33,401 nt of DNA, from NCBI GenBank assembly GCA_900318585.1, contig ONKY01000113.1:1-33401 (forward strand). The letters are read 5' to 3'. A model generated the notes under the pieces. It saw nothing but the letters and a program-made list of their open reading frames with translations, was not told the DNA's origin and made no database searches. Position numbers and translations under genes: made by a program. Each line of letters starts with the position of its first letter. Position 1 is the stretch's first letter. Of this stretch, positions 33,216 to 33,401 are shown piece after piece. Source of the stretch: an uncultured Prevotellaceae bacterium (GTDB taxonomy: Bacteria; Bacteroidota; Bacteroidia; Bacteroidales; Bacteroidaceae).

Positions 33216-33401
33216 TTAATTGATTCTGGCGGCAATGACGGTGTAAGCCGAGAGCAATCCTTTCGAAGCAATGGCCATCCGGACCTTACGGGTACCACTA
33301 CCCAAATCAGATTCTTGAAAAGGGTTTTCATGCAGTTCTTTCTTGAACGTATCGTAATCGCTTACCAGCGACGGATATTTCTTGGCCAGTCGCTTAAACT
33401 G
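33216..33401 (-). pseudogene. RelE/ParE-type toxin remnant (partial, internally deleted)
   Basis: The minus strand from the right edge encodes QFKRLAKKYPSLVSDYDTFK, ELHENPFQESDLGSGTRKVR and MAIASKGLLSAYTVIAARIN, then stops at 33216-33218. RelE-like toxins of Bacteroidales continue ASKGKGKSGGARxxTYTV and then an LLTIYDKSE strand. Here the KGKSGGAR block is missing, and the C-terminal strand is replaced by a stop, so the protein lacks its last catalytic part. The start lies outside the window. The next 44-codon frame (33076-33210) resembles nothing I recognise. Confidence 0.65.

Overview
The window looks like chromosomal DNA of a Bacteroidales species, most likely of the Prevotella/Segatella group. 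The evidence is: Bacteroidota-type promoters (a TTG at about -33, 19-20 bp, then TAnnTTTG at -7) in front of many genes; outer-membrane barrels with STN and carboxypeptidase-regulatory-like N-termini; a PorX orthologue (type IX secretion regulator); BACON-repeat and LES-type lipoproteins; PL11 pectin lyases; and a BspA-type LRR scrap. Genes are GC-rich. The gene-free and toxin-antitoxin stretches are visibly AT-richer.

Layout. 1-2121 (minus): start of an AMP-binding synthetase, an HTH-cupin regulator, and a MetY-type sulfhydrylase. 2360-5452 (plus): a large lipoprotein with an HExxH motif and two near-identical BACON-like repeats. 5453-6706: a decayed PIN-type toxin-antitoxin pair whose toxin is cut by a BspA LRR scrap, then an intact YafQ-type pair. 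6707-7920: 1.2 kb without protein genes, holding a 501-bp inverted-repeat element with four 21-bp-spaced palindromes, then a promoter followed by three hairpins (two in tandem), a possible small RNA. 7921-11724 (minus): ECF sigma / FecR-like anti-sigma / STN outer-membrane protein, a signalling operon. 11836-15351 (minus): mfd. 15437-18472 (minus): a second outer-membrane barrel protein. 18720-20952 (plus): a LruC/DUF4842-like lipoprotein and a polyprenol-phosphate-mannose-synthase-like glycosyltransferase. 21032-27291 (minus): two PL11 rhamnogalacturonan lyases 2 bp apart, the first fused to autotransporter-type beta-strand repeats. 27366-29507 (minus): porX and tsaE. 29771-32981 (plus): fabG, an O-methyltransferase, an LpxL-like acyltransferase and an acyl carrier protein, resembling one arm of an aryl-polyene/flexirubin cluster. 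The right edge holds a broken RelE-type toxin.

The most striking feature is a set of mobile repeat modules. A GAAGCCTCCCC palindromic element occurs four times: twice inside mfd and once inside metY, always in frame, and once overlapping the porX stop codon. A different module lengthens the normally ~140-residue TsaE by about 38 residues, and 26 bp of that insert match (23/26, inverted) the core of the inverted-repeat element at 7 kb. Mfd also carries a third in-frame insert made of short tandem repeats. AT-rich composite repeats occupy many intergenic gaps, and two of them abut promoters. Together these resemble the in-frame palindromic elements of Rickettsia, in a bacteroidete. No CRISPR array, tRNA or rRNA was recognised.
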